From: UBA5009 sp038043185
GTDB taxonomy: Bacteria > Bdellovibrionota > Bdellovibrionia > Bdellovibrionales > Bdellovibrionaceae
Direction of reading: 5' to 3'
Length of the DNA stretch: 64,000 bases
Assembly (NCBI GenBank): GCA_038043185.1
Contig: JBBTCO010000026.1
Location: 1-64,000 of the forward strand
The notes beneath the pieces are model-generated. The model searched no databases and was not told the origin of the DNA. It saw only the letters and a program-made list of their open reading frames with translations. Position 1 is the stretch's first letter. Each line of letters starts with the position of its first letter. Below, one piece after another: positions 40,671-49,112 of the stretch. A program made the translations under genes and the position numbers.

Positions 40671-42783
40671 AATTAGCTTTGGTCATTCCCAGTGGGATGC
40701 AAGTTATGAGTTCGAATATAATGATAACACTTTTCAAGTTCAACGTTATGGTTCTGATTATTCTATTGAAGCCATGAGAACGCTTATTTCAAACTTGCGC
40801 GCCGATGTTGACGCTTTTGCAATGGTCGCTTTTCCATCGCCTATATGTCTAGGTAATCAGAGTTTTATTCACCGCCATTATTTTGAAATCATGAATATTC
40901 CTTCATCAGTTCCACTTTGCGATGGCACTGGAATTCGAGAAATTTTAAATATCCAAGGCATAAGCGAAGCTTTAAACAATGGACAATTAAAACCAGAAGG
41001 TGGATTTTTTTTCCCCGCAGCTTTACTCAATACGGAAATTGAAGAATTTATTCGTAATTATCCTGGCGCTAAAGTTCATTTCGGCGATCTCTATTCCATC
41101 TTTGGCATACCCTTAGTATTAAGTCCCTTCCCAGGATTAATGTCTATGGCAAAAGTGGGACTCAATATTGCAACAATCAAAAATATTAAGAGTAGTTCTT
41201 CAAGCTGGGAACGCCCTAGTCAAGAAATGACAAAAAATTTATTGGCTTCACAAATTAAATCTTCACGTTATATCGTCGCCGACCTTACTCATCTTAGTTA
41301 TTACGAAGAGATAAATGAAATTTTTAAAGATAAAGAACTTATTATTTGGTCTCATCATGCCGGAATTGAAAAGTACTTGGAAAAATTCAACTTTAAATCT
41401 ATTCATAATTTATTTCCAAAAGAATTTCAGTTAGCTGAATACATGAATTACAGTGTACTTGAGGCGACAATAAGATTGGCCCACAAATTCGACGCTAGTC
41501 TTTCATTCGAAGAATGGAGGGAGTTTCTTCAAACTTCACCAAAAATAATGTCGTCTGTTCGAAGATATGCACTCCCCAGGAAAGACTCGTCGCAAATCAA
41601 GATTGCAAAAACATTTCACAAGGTGAAAAATGTCATTGCACCTGAAAGAGCAATTGATTTTGCTTTCGTTGGTCATGCTTTATCTCATCGCGATTATGAA
41701 AAACTTCCTGTCATTAAAAATATTCTTCAAACTATGCCAAAAAAATGGAATGATTCATTTGATAAAGCAATTTCACATGCTCCTCCTTTTGTTTATGGAC
41801 ACATTAAAAATATTGTGTCCCAAGAAACAGGTCGTAAGGTAAATGGAATTATTTATATGCTTTTATCTACTCCGAAAGTTTTAAAATCAATGGATCCGGA
41901 AGCCACTTACGCACAAATTCAAAAATGCTGTTATGATGCCGAAGCACGAGGCGTAAAAATTATTGGATTAGGCGCTTATACAAAAGTCATTGGTGATTCT
42001 GGTGTGACAATAAATAAAAACTCGCCAATTCCTGTAACAACAGGAAACAGTCTTAGTGCTTCCGCTACTCTTTGGGGCCTATATGACGTGGTACAGAAAA
42101 TGAAATTATTAAAGACTGATCCCCAAGATGGAAAAGTTATCGGCACTGCAATGGTTATTGGTGCGACAGGATCCATAGGAAAAGTATCCGCTAAGTTATT
42201 GAACTTAGTTTTTAAAAAATTAATTATAGTAGCTCCTCGAATGGATAAGCTTCTTGAACTCAAATTAGAACTTAATAAAATGAATCCACAATGTGAAATT
42301 ATTTGCTGCCTAGACGCGAATGAATTTGCCTCAGAAGTTGACGCCCTTGTTACAGCGACTTCAGCCTATGATCAGAAAATTATCGATGTTATGCGCCTAA
42401 AGCCAGGTTGTGTTGTTTGTGATTGTTCTCGTCCCCTTGATTTTTCTAAGGAAGAAGCAAAGAAAAGACCCGATATTATTATCATGGAATCTGGTGAACT
42501 TATTTTACCAGGATCTTATGAAATGACTTGTGATTTAGGTTTGCCAGGGAAAACTGTGTACGCCTGTTTAGCCGAAACATCCGTTTTAGCTTTAGAAGAA
42601 AAATATGAAAGTTTTACTTTAGGAAGAGATATCGATTGGCTCAAAGTAAAAGAAATTTATAAGCTCTCTCGCAAACATGGCGTAAAGCTATCCAGTATTC
42701 AGGGTCATATGGGAACTTTGACGGACCGGGAAATTGCTCTGACCCGTGAATTGGCAATTTCAAAAAGATTAAGTGGTTCTTAG
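40645..42783 (+). CDS. Large protein with C-terminal acyl-ACP-reductase-like (aldehyde-forming) domain
   Basis: 712 residues. The start at 40645 follows TGGAG inside the end of the SDR gene; the earlier in-frame ATG (40621) has no RBS. Residues about 350-712 resemble cyanobacterial long-chain acyl-[ACP] reductase (AAR): the segment ARGVKIIGLGAYTKVIGDSG and then PVTTGNSLSASATLWGLYD corresponds to AAR's LGGFSSI...TTGN. A Rossmann motif VIGATGSIGKVSAKLL and VTATSAYDQKIID follow, with the Cys-rich CVVCDCSRPLDF. The N-terminal 330 or so residues (VAFPSPICLGNQSFIHRHYF, ...) belong to no family I know. AAR makes fatty aldehydes from acyl-ACP; that role is inferred here. It ends the locus's first operon and converges with the ABC permease (15-bp overlap). 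Confidence 0.75.
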   Translation: MKTIYRIAEISFGHSQWDASYEFEYNDNTFQVQRYGSDYSIEAMRTLISNLRADVDAFAMVAFPSPICLGNQSFIHRHYFEIMNIPSSVPLCDGTGIREILNIQGISEALNNGQLKPEGGFFFPAALLNTEIEEFIRNYPGAKVHFGDLYSIFGIPLVLSPFPGLMSMAKVGLNIATIKNIKSSSSSWERPSQEMTKNLLASQIKSSRYIVADLTHLSYYEEINEIFKDKELIIWSHHAGIEKYLEKFNFKSIHNLFPKEFQLAEYMNYSVLEATIRLAHKFDASLSFEEWREFLQTSPKIMSSVRRYALPRKDSSQIKIAKTFHKVKNVIAPERAIDFAFVGHALSHRDYEKLPVIKNILQTMPKKWNDSFDKAISHAPPFVYGHIKNIVSQETGRKVNGIIYMLLSTPKVLKSMDPEATYAQIQKCCYDAEARGVKIIGLGAYTKVIGDSGVTINKNSPIPVTTGNSLSASATLWGLYDVVQKMKLLKTDPQDGKVIGTAMVIGATGSIGKVSAKLLNLVFKKLIIVAPRMDKLLELKLELNKMNPQCEIICCLDANEFASEVDALVTATSAYDQKIIDVMRLKPGCVVCDCSRPLDFSKEEAKKRPDIIIMESGELILPGSYEMTCDLGLPGKTVYACLAETSVLALEEKYESFTLGRDIDWLKVKEIYKLSRKHGVKLSSIQGHMGTLTDREIALTRELAISKRLSGS

Positions 42784-43974
42784 CAAGTCTGGAATACTTT
42801 TCCTTAATAGTTTTAAAATAGGCCAAAGACTGGCTAAAACCGCTGTCACTGCAGGCAAAATCAAAGCTTGAATCAAGTGACTTGGCATAATCTCGAGGTA
42901 AATAAGGTACTGTCGAGTAATCCCTGGGCCCGGCGGCATCGGAATTCCCTTAGATAACATACCCCACATAATAAATGCGATGATCACACCGACCACACCA
43001 CCCAAAATTCCAATAAAACTACTTTCAATAATAAATATTTTAAATAAGCGAGATCGACTTTCACCATTTGCTCTTAAGGCACCGACCTCGCCACCACGCT
43101 CAAGAAGCCCTACCGCAATTGTGTTAAATATTCCAAGCGCTACGATAAGAATAATGATGGCGCGAATAAAACCGAATTGTGCTTGAAGAAAGTCAATCGA
43201 GTTTTGGTAATATACCTTATCCAGGATTTCAAATCGAATGGGCTCTAAATTTGGGTTTATACTTACAATGCCACGAGCAACTTCATCCCAAAAATTGACA
43301 CCTTTTGTATCTAAGGAAAACGATTCAATACGATCCGTGTTTAAAAGATCTTGAGCTGTCTTCAAATTCAATCGAAAATAAATATCATCGATTGTCTTAA
43401 CTCCAGTGTGAAATATTCCCGACACACGCACATCGACTCCATTGAGCTGTCCATGAATTGTTTGCGCAAGCAAAGTTATTGTATCTCCGACTTTGGCATC
43501 TAAACTTTCTGCCAAACCTTTGCCAAGAACCAGCCAATCCCCTTCTTGTAAATTTTCGCCAGCAATAAAATTAAGCTGATTAAAAAATTTATTCTCTCGT
43601 TCAGAAAGAATCCCATCACCATGACCACCAAGAGTAACTCCACCTTTAACCAGAAAAGAATAAAATGAAACTCGAGGAAAAGTTTCGTTAACTGCTGTTA
43701 CTGATTTTATTTGTTTTTCAACTTCGGGCCAGTTTTCAATCCAAGCTTCCCAGGGTTTTTCTAAAACTTTTTGATAATATCCACTCGGGAAAACTTGTCC
43801 ATAACCATAATGGCCGTGGATCGTATTCTCGCGATATTGATTCATGATGCCTGTATTAAATCCTTGGTAGACTAATAAGCCTGCAGCGCCAAGGCCAACT
43901 GTAACAACACTGGCTAATGTCCGCCTAGGATTTCTAAATAAATTTCGCCAAGCCAGTTTTAAAAGATCATTCAT
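42769..43974 (-). CDS. FtsX-type ABC permease (LolC/LolE-like)
   Basis: 401 residues with the MacB/LolCE layout. One N-terminal membrane span (AWRNLFRNPRRTLASVVTVGLGAAGLLVYQ, split at the PRR), a periplasmic domain of about 200 residues and three C-terminal spans (RAIIILIVALGIFNTIAVGLLERGGEVGALRANG...). The Arg/Glu-rich coupling loop ERGGEVGALRANGESR and FIIESSFIGILGGVVGVI are hallmarks. Such permeases use ATP to pull substrates out of the outer leaflet of the inner membrane. It overlaps the ATPase gene by 8 bp. Together with the LolA-like protein and barrel transcribed divergently, it suggests lipid or lipoprotein transfer to the outer membrane. Confidence 0.88.
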   Translation of the reverse strand: MNDLLKLAWRNLFRNPRRTLASVVTVGLGAAGLLVYQGFNTGIMNQYRENTIHGHYGYGQVFPSGYYQKVLEKPWEAWIENWPEVEKQIKSVTAVNETFPRVSFYSFLVKGGVTLGGHGDGILSERENKFFNQLNFIAGENLQEGDWLVLGKGLAESLDAKVGDTITLLAQTIHGQLNGVDVRVSGIFHTGVKTIDDIYFRLNLKTAQDLLNTDRIESFSLDTKGVNFWDEVARGIVSINPNLEPIRFEILDKVYYQNSIDFLQAQFGFIRAIIILIVALGIFNTIAVGLLERGGEVGALRANGESRSRLFKIFIIESSFIGILGGVVGVIIAFIMWGMLSKGIPMPPGPGITRQYLIYLEIMPSHLIQALILPAVTAVLASLWPILKLLRKSIPDLLRTT

Positions 43975-44641
43975 ATATCAATCCGTCTTTCATCTTTAAA
44001 ACATTCTTTGCGTAACTCACCAAATGCGAGTCATGAGTTGCAAAAATAAAACTGGTATTTTCAGCACGCTGCAATTCTTGAAACGCCATCACAATTTTAT
44101 CTGCTGTCACGGAATCCAAATTAGCCGTGGGCTCATCTGCTAGTATGACTTGGGGACGCTTTGACATGGCTCGGGCTATTGCGACTCTTTGACGCTGTCC
44201 TCCTGACAATTCAAGTGGTTTTTTGTGACGTTGATCGGCAAGACCTAAAAGATCAAGTATCTCGCTGGCCCACTGATCTGCTTTTGCTCGATTCATTCCC
44301 AACGAAGGTAAAAAGTAGGCCGCATTTTCGAGCGCGGTTAAGGTCGGAATTAAATAAAAACCTTGAAAAACAAAACCAATGTTTTTAAGACGTATTGCCT
44401 CTTTGTCCTTCTCGTTCATTTCTGAAACGAGCTCATCGCAAAAATGGACTCGGCCCTTGGTCGGGTTTTCAATTACCCCCATAAGATTCAGCAAGGTCGT
44501 TTTACCAACTCCACTCGGCCCCACTAAACACGTGAAGGATCCCCGAGATACCTCTAAAGAAATGCCCTTTAGAACAGAAATCTGTTGTTGATTCCAAACA
44601 TAACTGTACTCAATATCCTCTAGCTTATAAAGTAGACTCAT
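43967..44641 (-). CDS. ABC transporter ATPase (LolD-like)
   Basis: 224 residues of the MacB/LolD ATPase group. Walker A GPSGVGKTTLLN, signature LELSGGQRQRVAIARA, Walker B VILADEPTANLDS and the switch His in FATHDSHLV are all intact. The length is normal for the group. It is the first gene of a two-gene operon with the FtsX permease and divergent from the LolA-like gene, with only 38 bp between starts. The two operons are therefore likely co-regulated. It powers the permease at the cytoplasmic face. Confidence 0.92.
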   Translation of the reverse strand: MSLLYKLEDIEYSYVWNQQQISVLKGISLEVSRGSFTCLVGPSGVGKTTLLNLMGVIENPTKGRVHFCDELVSEMNEKDKEAIRLKNIGFVFQGFYLIPTLTALENAAYFLPSLGMNRAKADQWASEILDLLGLADQRHKKPLELSGGQRQRVAIARAMSKRPQVILADEPTANLDSVTADKIVMAFQELQRAENTSFIFATHDSHLVSYAKNVLKMKDGLIYE

Positions 44642-44679
44642 AATTTTGAGTTTTATTTAATTACAGGGCAGGTGTCATT

Positions 44680-45375
44680 ATGAAATTGATCTATTTATTA
44701 GTTTTCCTTGCTGTGCCAAACCTTCAAGCCGCAACAAACGCAGATTTGCTGCTCAAGAAAGCAGATGATATCAGAAACCCTGCCCAGTCCTATGCAATGA
44801 CGGTTCAGGTGGACGATGACGGAAATCAAACAGAATTTGAAGTTTTTATTAAAGATCAGGATAAAACCATCATTGTAACAAAGGCGCCAGCTCGCGATCG
44901 TGGTCGAAATATGCTAATGCTTGATCGTGATTTCCAAGCTTTTATTCCCAATCTGAAAAGGTCTATGCGATTATCCTTAGCACAAAAACTTTCAGGTCAA
45001 GTTGCTAACGGCGATATTTCTCGCACCCGTTGGCACGGAGACTACAGCGTCACTTTAGAAAAGGAAACTCCGCAAGAAGCCCAACTTCTTTTAAAAGCCA
45101 ATAAAGAAAATCTAACCTACGCCTGGATTCGTTTATGGATTGATAAAAAAACGAACCGACCACTTCGCACAGAATATTTAGGCTTAAATGGAAAAACTTT
45201 ACTTAAGAAAGCTTATTTCGAAAATTACAAGGAAATGGCAGGTGATACTCGACCCTCTGTTATCCGGATTGAAGATACCAATAAGAAAAGCTCACAAGTT
45301 AAAATTATAAGTATGACTCCAAAAAAAATCGAGGACTCATTTTTTACAGTTCGAAATATGGAGTCACTTAAATAG
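44680..45375 (+). CDS. Outer-membrane lipoprotein-sorting (LolA-like) protein
   Basis: 231 residues: signal peptide MKLIYLLVFLAVPNLQA, then an 11-strand half-barrel typical of the 'outer membrane lipoprotein-sorting' family (LolA/LolB-like). Visible strands include QSYAMTVQVDDDGNQTEFEVFIKDQDKTIIV, RNMLMLDRDFQAFIPNLKRSMRLS and PLRTEYLGLNGKTLLKKAYFENYKEM. These chaperones shield acyl chains during passage through the periplasm. The GCAGGTGT RBS lies before the ATG. The next gene begins directly after its stop, so it is co-transcribed with the barrel and BtaA-like genes. In context it is the likely carrier for the lipid made or exported by this locus. Confidence 0.8.
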   Translation: MKLIYLLVFLAVPNLQAATNADLLLKKADDIRNPAQSYAMTVQVDDDGNQTEFEVFIKDQDKTIIVTKAPARDRGRNMLMLDRDFQAFIPNLKRSMRLSLAQKLSGQVANGDISRTRWHGDYSVTLEKETPQEAQLLLKANKENLTYAWIRLWIDKKTNRPLRTEYLGLNGKTLLKKAYFENYKEMAGDTRPSVIRIEDTNKKSSQVKIISMTPKKIEDSFFTVRNMESLK

Positions 45376-46464
45376 ATGCTAAAATGGGCCACACTGATTT
45401 TTCTAATTGAAAGTCAGTCTCTCGCTCTGGATGTTAATTTCAATCCCCGATACGATCTTATCAGCGGCAATGAAATTCTTTTTAGCCGAGGACTGATGCA
45501 AACTGATATTTCATTTCAAAGCCGACGTTTCAAATTCTTTATGGATGGTTTTGGTGAGGCCGATTTCGCGCCCGAAGAACAAAAAATCTGGCGTCGCAGT
45601 AAAAATGCCTTTTATTTGCAAGAGCTCTATGGAGAATTTTCTGGCGATATGATTTATTTTAAAATTGGGCGGCAGGCAACGCGATGGAGTGATTCCTGGG
45701 TTTCTCCTTCTCTTGATATCTGGACAGGAAGAAGATATGAACGTCTTTTTATCGATCCCTTGTCCATGCAACTGGCCCATTCAACGGGAGGTTTACTCAG
45801 CATTGTAGGCTCATCCTGGTCCGTTGATTTAGCCGCAATGTGGGATGTCGCGCAAGATACCTTTCCTGAACCCTATCCCAATCCACAGGAAGTTGCCGAA
45901 AAAGAAAGTGTCAATCCAGGATTACGAGCCAAACTTGCACTTGGTGGCATTCAATCTAGTTTTGTTGCTGCAAGAACACTTCGTAAAAATACGTTTGGTA
46001 TGAGCGTTAATTATGCCTTTGAAAAAATAGTTCCAAAAATCGAAGTTGGCGGAACAATTAACGAGCAAAAAGATGCAACTCTGAAAAGCCGTCGAATGGC
46101 CTTTAGTACATTCGGGATGGATATTTTTTGGGACCAGTGGACCCTAACTCCCCAATTCACTGGATACAGCAATGAAGATTTAACTTCGGATGATTCAAGT
46201 CAATTTATTGGTTACATGTCGGCCACATATTCCAATGGACAACACGAATTCCAATGGCAGAATTTTTCAAATAAGGATTACACCAGTACTTTTTATAGCG
46301 CAGCTTACACTTACGCACTCAAACAAAACTGGTCCTTCTCTGCCTTGATCCAAAATTATCAAGGTACAGGTTTAAATTTGTCTTCCCTCGTCGAACAACA
46401 AACAGGTGGAACTCTTGTCGGAGTTAGAGTCCAATATAATGGTTCTTTAATAGGAAGGAAATAG
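45376..46464 (+). CDS. Outer-membrane beta-barrel candidate
   Basis: 362 residues beginning MLKWATLIFLIESQSLALDVNF, a short signal peptide. The rest alternates amphipathic strands with Gly and aromatic girdles (YDLISGNEILFSRGLMQTDI; MIYFKIGRQATRWSDSWVSPSLD). It ends with repeated 10-12-residue strands such as HEFQWQNFSNKDYTSTFYSAAYTYALKQNW and SALIQNYQG, the style of a 14-18-stranded barrel. This matches the DUF1302/alginate-export-like porins often encoded next to LolA-like sorting proteins and FtsX-type ABC systems. The ATG follows the previous stop with no gap. Probably the outer-membrane terminus of the export path; this is inference. Confidence 0.65.
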   Translation: MLKWATLIFLIESQSLALDVNFNPRYDLISGNEILFSRGLMQTDISFQSRRFKFFMDGFGEADFAPEEQKIWRRSKNAFYLQELYGEFSGDMIYFKIGRQATRWSDSWVSPSLDIWTGRRYERLFIDPLSMQLAHSTGGLLSIVGSSWSVDLAAMWDVAQDTFPEPYPNPQEVAEKESVNPGLRAKLALGGIQSSFVAARTLRKNTFGMSVNYAFEKIVPKIEVGGTINEQKDATLKSRRMAFSTFGMDIFWDQWTLTPQFTGYSNEDLTSDDSSQFIGYMSATYSNGQHEFQWQNFSNKDYTSTFYSAAYTYALKQNWSFSALIQNYQGTGLNLSSLVEQQTGGTLVGVRVQYNGSLIGRK

Positions 46465-46465
46465 C

Positions 46466-47566
46466 GTGGCTCAAGAATATTTTTCGGATTTAAATTACAC
46501 TTTATCAAATGAAGACACACGAGTGGAATATCAACTTCTCCCAGAGAAAACCGATATCGTATTTAGCATCGCAGGATCTGGCGCTCGCTGCATACCTTTA
46601 ATTGCTCGCGAACCCAATCATCTTCATATTATTGACATGAGCCCAGCCCAGATTCATCTGTGCGAATTGCGATTTGAAGCGATGAGACAGCTTGATTACG
46701 AACAATGGTTATTCTTTTTGGGGTACCGCGGAGGTTTGCAAAAGGGAAATGACCACGGTGATTCCAGAATTGAATTATTTAATCAGCTCAACCTGAAACC
46801 CGAGACTAAAGCCTATTGGAACGAAAGAAAGACTGGCTGGGAAAAAAGAGGATTCATTTTACTGGGGCGTTGGGAATCTCATTTTCAAAAATTAGGAGTT
46901 ATATTTCGAGATTATCTTCAATGCGACTTTTCATTTTTATTCAAAGCCCAGAGTCTTGAAGAACAAATGTTACTTTATAAAAAAAGCTGGCCCCATTTAA
47001 GATGGAAATCTTTTCTGCGAATTTTAGCTAGTGAGTATGTTTTTAACAAGTATCTTTATAAAGGTCACTTCAGTGGTCAAGCAAACCATCGAACCGAGCA
47101 CCGCCCGCCTTATCAATTTATTTGGGAAGAGTTTGAACGAGTTTTTAAAACTCAACTGGTACGCAAAAATTACTTTATGCAAATTTTATTTCTGGGTGAA
47201 ATTCGTTATGAGGAAGGGCTTCCTCTGGAAGCTCACGAAAATATTTTCCATAAAAGTAAAAAATCAAATACAAAAATTCACTATCATATAGGAAATCTCT
47301 TGGATATCTTACCTACCGAGCCCTTTGATTTTATCTCACTTTCTGACACCATTTCCTATTTACCGACAGATGAAGCGAATAAAATTCTTCAAAAACTTCA
47401 CAAAGACACCAAGAAATCTTCTTGTGTCGTGATTCGTTCATTTATGAAAGCTCCAACCGAAATCGATCAGAAAGGCTGGTCACGCCTTGCGGAAAAAGAA
47501 ACCTGGGCGCATCAAATGGATGGAACAAGTGTTTATAAATTTCATATTTTCAAAAAAACAATTTGA
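46466..47566 (+). CDS. DUF3419/BtaA-like AdoMet-dependent transferase
   Basis: 366 residues from a GTG start (AGGAAGG upstream, 1-nt gap after the barrel gene). It matches the DUF3419 family, whose best-known member BtaA moves the 3-amino-3-carboxypropyl group of S-adenosylmethionine to diacylglycerol to begin betaine-lipid synthesis. Seen: IVFSIAGSGARCIPLIAREPNHLHIIDMSPAQIHLCELR (a Rossmann GxGxR loop and acidic strand end, split here at GSGAR and IDMSP), LFFLGYRGG and FDFISLSDTISYLP. BtaB, the N-methyltransferase, is not present. With the lipid enzymes near, head-group synthesis on an unusual lipid is a reasonable inference. It ends exactly where the convergent bufferin operon ends. Confidence 0.75.
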   Translation: MAQEYFSDLNYTLSNEDTRVEYQLLPEKTDIVFSIAGSGARCIPLIAREPNHLHIIDMSPAQIHLCELRFEAMRQLDYEQWLFFLGYRGGLQKGNDHGDSRIELFNQLNLKPETKAYWNERKTGWEKRGFILLGRWESHFQKLGVIFRDYLQCDFSFLFKAQSLEEQMLLYKKSWPHLRWKSFLRILASEYVFNKYLYKGHFSGQANHRTEHRPPYQFIWEEFERVFKTQLVRKNYFMQILFLGEIRYEEGLPLEAHENIFHKSKKSNTKIHYHIGNLLDILPTEPFDFISLSDTISYLPTDEANKILQKLHKDTKKSSCVVIRSFMKAPTEIDQKGWSRLAEKETWAHQMDGTSVYKFHIFKKTI

Positions 47567-48286
47567 TTAGTACACGCTCTGGTTCGTGTCTGCGTTTATT
47601 CTTTCACAAAATACGATTTCATTCTTTAACCACTCTACAACGAGGTTTTGAATTTCGTCTGCTGCAAGATTCATCGAAGAAATCAATGAAGAAAGTTCTT
47701 GAAGAGTGCTTGAGGTCTGCATTTGTTCAAAAAAATTTAATTCAAAATCACGACATAATTTTACTTCAACTTCATCACGACACTGAAATGCAATATAAAT
47801 ACTTTCTTTTCCTATAAAAGATTGCAGTGTCGGATTGGTTTTCAATTTAAAAGGAACACCCTGTTGAATTTCCTTTGCAGATAATTTATTTTTAAAATCC
47901 ATTGATCTTGCGTGACCAGAAAGAATTTCAATCCAATCAATCGAGGCCAGTTCAAAAAGTTCTTCAGAAATTAATTCTAGATATTTTGGAAAGTGTTGGC
48001 TGACTTCGGCCAAGCTCGCGAATCGCGAAGGATGTACCTGAATATAGGACCAGGCTAATTGATCGAATTCATTTTCGCCAATGTTCTCTTGCACACGTGG
48101 GAAATCCTCTGCAAGTGACTCGGTCATCCGTGCTCGATAAGCATCGCGATAAATCTCTAGCCTATCTTGAATTGAAATTGGTGGTTTTTCACAAACTATG
48201 GATGAAAGTTCACTTGAAGGCGAACCTTCTTTAATTGTTTTGGCTATTTTTTTTTGAATCTCAAAGAGACTGAGTGAGCTTTTCAT
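47567..48286 (-). CDS. bufC: DUF2063 partner protein of MNIO enzyme (BufC-like)
   Basis: About 239 residues. The N-terminal DUF2063 domain (RLEIYRDAYRARMTESLAEDFPRVQENIGENEF, seen as IYRDAYRAR then LAEDFP) is diagnostic: 'iYr..y..rl.eaL...fP.l...lG...F'. In bufferin-type operons this protein binds the precursor leader and presents it to the DUF692 enzyme. ATG 48286 is preferred (GGAGAG 8 nt upstream); it overlaps the end of bufB by 26 bp, indicating coupling. Last gene of the three-gene operon and convergent with the BtaA-like gene, 0 bp apart. Confidence 0.82.
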   Translation of the reverse strand: MKSSLSLFEIQKKIAKTIKEGSPSSELSSIVCEKPPISIQDRLEIYRDAYRARMTESLAEDFPRVQENIGENEFDQLAWSYIQVHPSRFASLAEVSQHFPKYLELISEELFELASIDWIEILSGHARSMDFKNKLSAKEIQQGVPFKLKTNPTLQSFIGKESIYIAFQCRDEVEVKLCRDFELNFFEQMQTSSTLQELSSLISSMNLAADEIQNLVVEWLKNEIVFCERINADTNQSVY

Positions 48287-49112
48287 TTCGAATCTCTCCA
48301 ATTTTTAAAACTTCCTGTTCCAAAACTTCCCATTCAGGAATATTCCCATCTCTTTCAATCATCGTGCTGATATGTCCTAAGTCTTGAGTAAACCAGCGAT
48401 AAAGCTGCCAGACGGCCTCACAAACAGGTTGGTCGTGAGTATCGATAAGATAGGAATCAATCTTGCTGTGGCCAGCAAGATGAATCTGGCCAATTTTTTC
48501 TATGGGAATATTTTTTAAATATGTTTTTGGATCAAACCCATGATTCACCGAGCTAACGTAGACATTATTTATATCCATTAAAATTCCACAACCAGATTTT
48601 TTAGAAAGTTCACTCAAAAAATCCCACTCTGTCATTTCCGATGACTGAAACTCTAAATAACTTGAAGCATTTTCAATTAAAATTTTTCGACCAAGATAAT
48701 TTTGGACATTGTTAATTTTATTACTGATCAGCTCGAGAGCCTCATGAGTGTAGGGTATGGGTAATAAATCATGTAAATTTTCCCCCTCCACGCCCGTCCA
48801 ACAAAGATGATCGGAAATAACTTCAGGCTGCACTATATTTATGAGCTCCTTTAGTCTTTTAAGATAACTCATATTTAAGTTATCCGCCGAACCAATGGAA
48901 AGTGAAACTCCATGAAGCGCTACGGGAATGTCTTTTCTTAATTCAAGCAAGATTTGATGAGCATCACTGAGCCCGTGATTTTCCCAAGCCATAAAGTTTT
49001 CAGAAATAACTTCGACCCAAGAAATTGATTTTGGAATTTTTTTCCTAAATTGGGCATAATGGGGTGGGCGTAGTCCTACGCCCACCCCAAGATCTTTAAA
49101 ATCAGAAATCAC
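48261..49112 (-). CDS. bufB: DUF692 multinuclear non-heme iron oxidase (BufB/MNIO)
   Basis: 283 residues, the normal DUF692 length, with the TIM-barrel iron motifs in order: GVGLRPPHYAQF, VEVISENFM, HGVSLSIGS, SDHLCWTG, LLPIPYTHEAL, LIENASSYLEF, GCGILMDINNVYVSSVNHGFDP, QIHLAGHS and DTHDQPV. His, Asp and Glu of these blocks bind two or three irons. MNIOs oxidise Cys residues of ribosomal peptides, for example to oxazolone-thioamide (methanobactin) or 5-thiooxazole (bufferins). The GTG start shares one base with the stop of the precursor gene, so synthesis is coupled. Substrate: the Cys-rich protein encoded just upstream. Confidence 0.9.
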   Translation of the reverse strand: MISDFKDLGVGVGLRPPHYAQFRKKIPKSISWVEVISENFMAWENHGLSDAHQILLELRKDIPVALHGVSLSIGSADNLNMSYLKRLKELINIVQPEVISDHLCWTGVEGENLHDLLPIPYTHEALELISNKINNVQNYLGRKILIENASSYLEFQSSEMTEWDFLSELSKKSGCGILMDINNVYVSSVNHGFDPKTYLKNIPIEKIGQIHLAGHSKIDSYLIDTHDQPVCEAVWQLYRWFTQDLGHISTMIERDGNIPEWEVLEQEVLKIGEIRNEKLTQSL

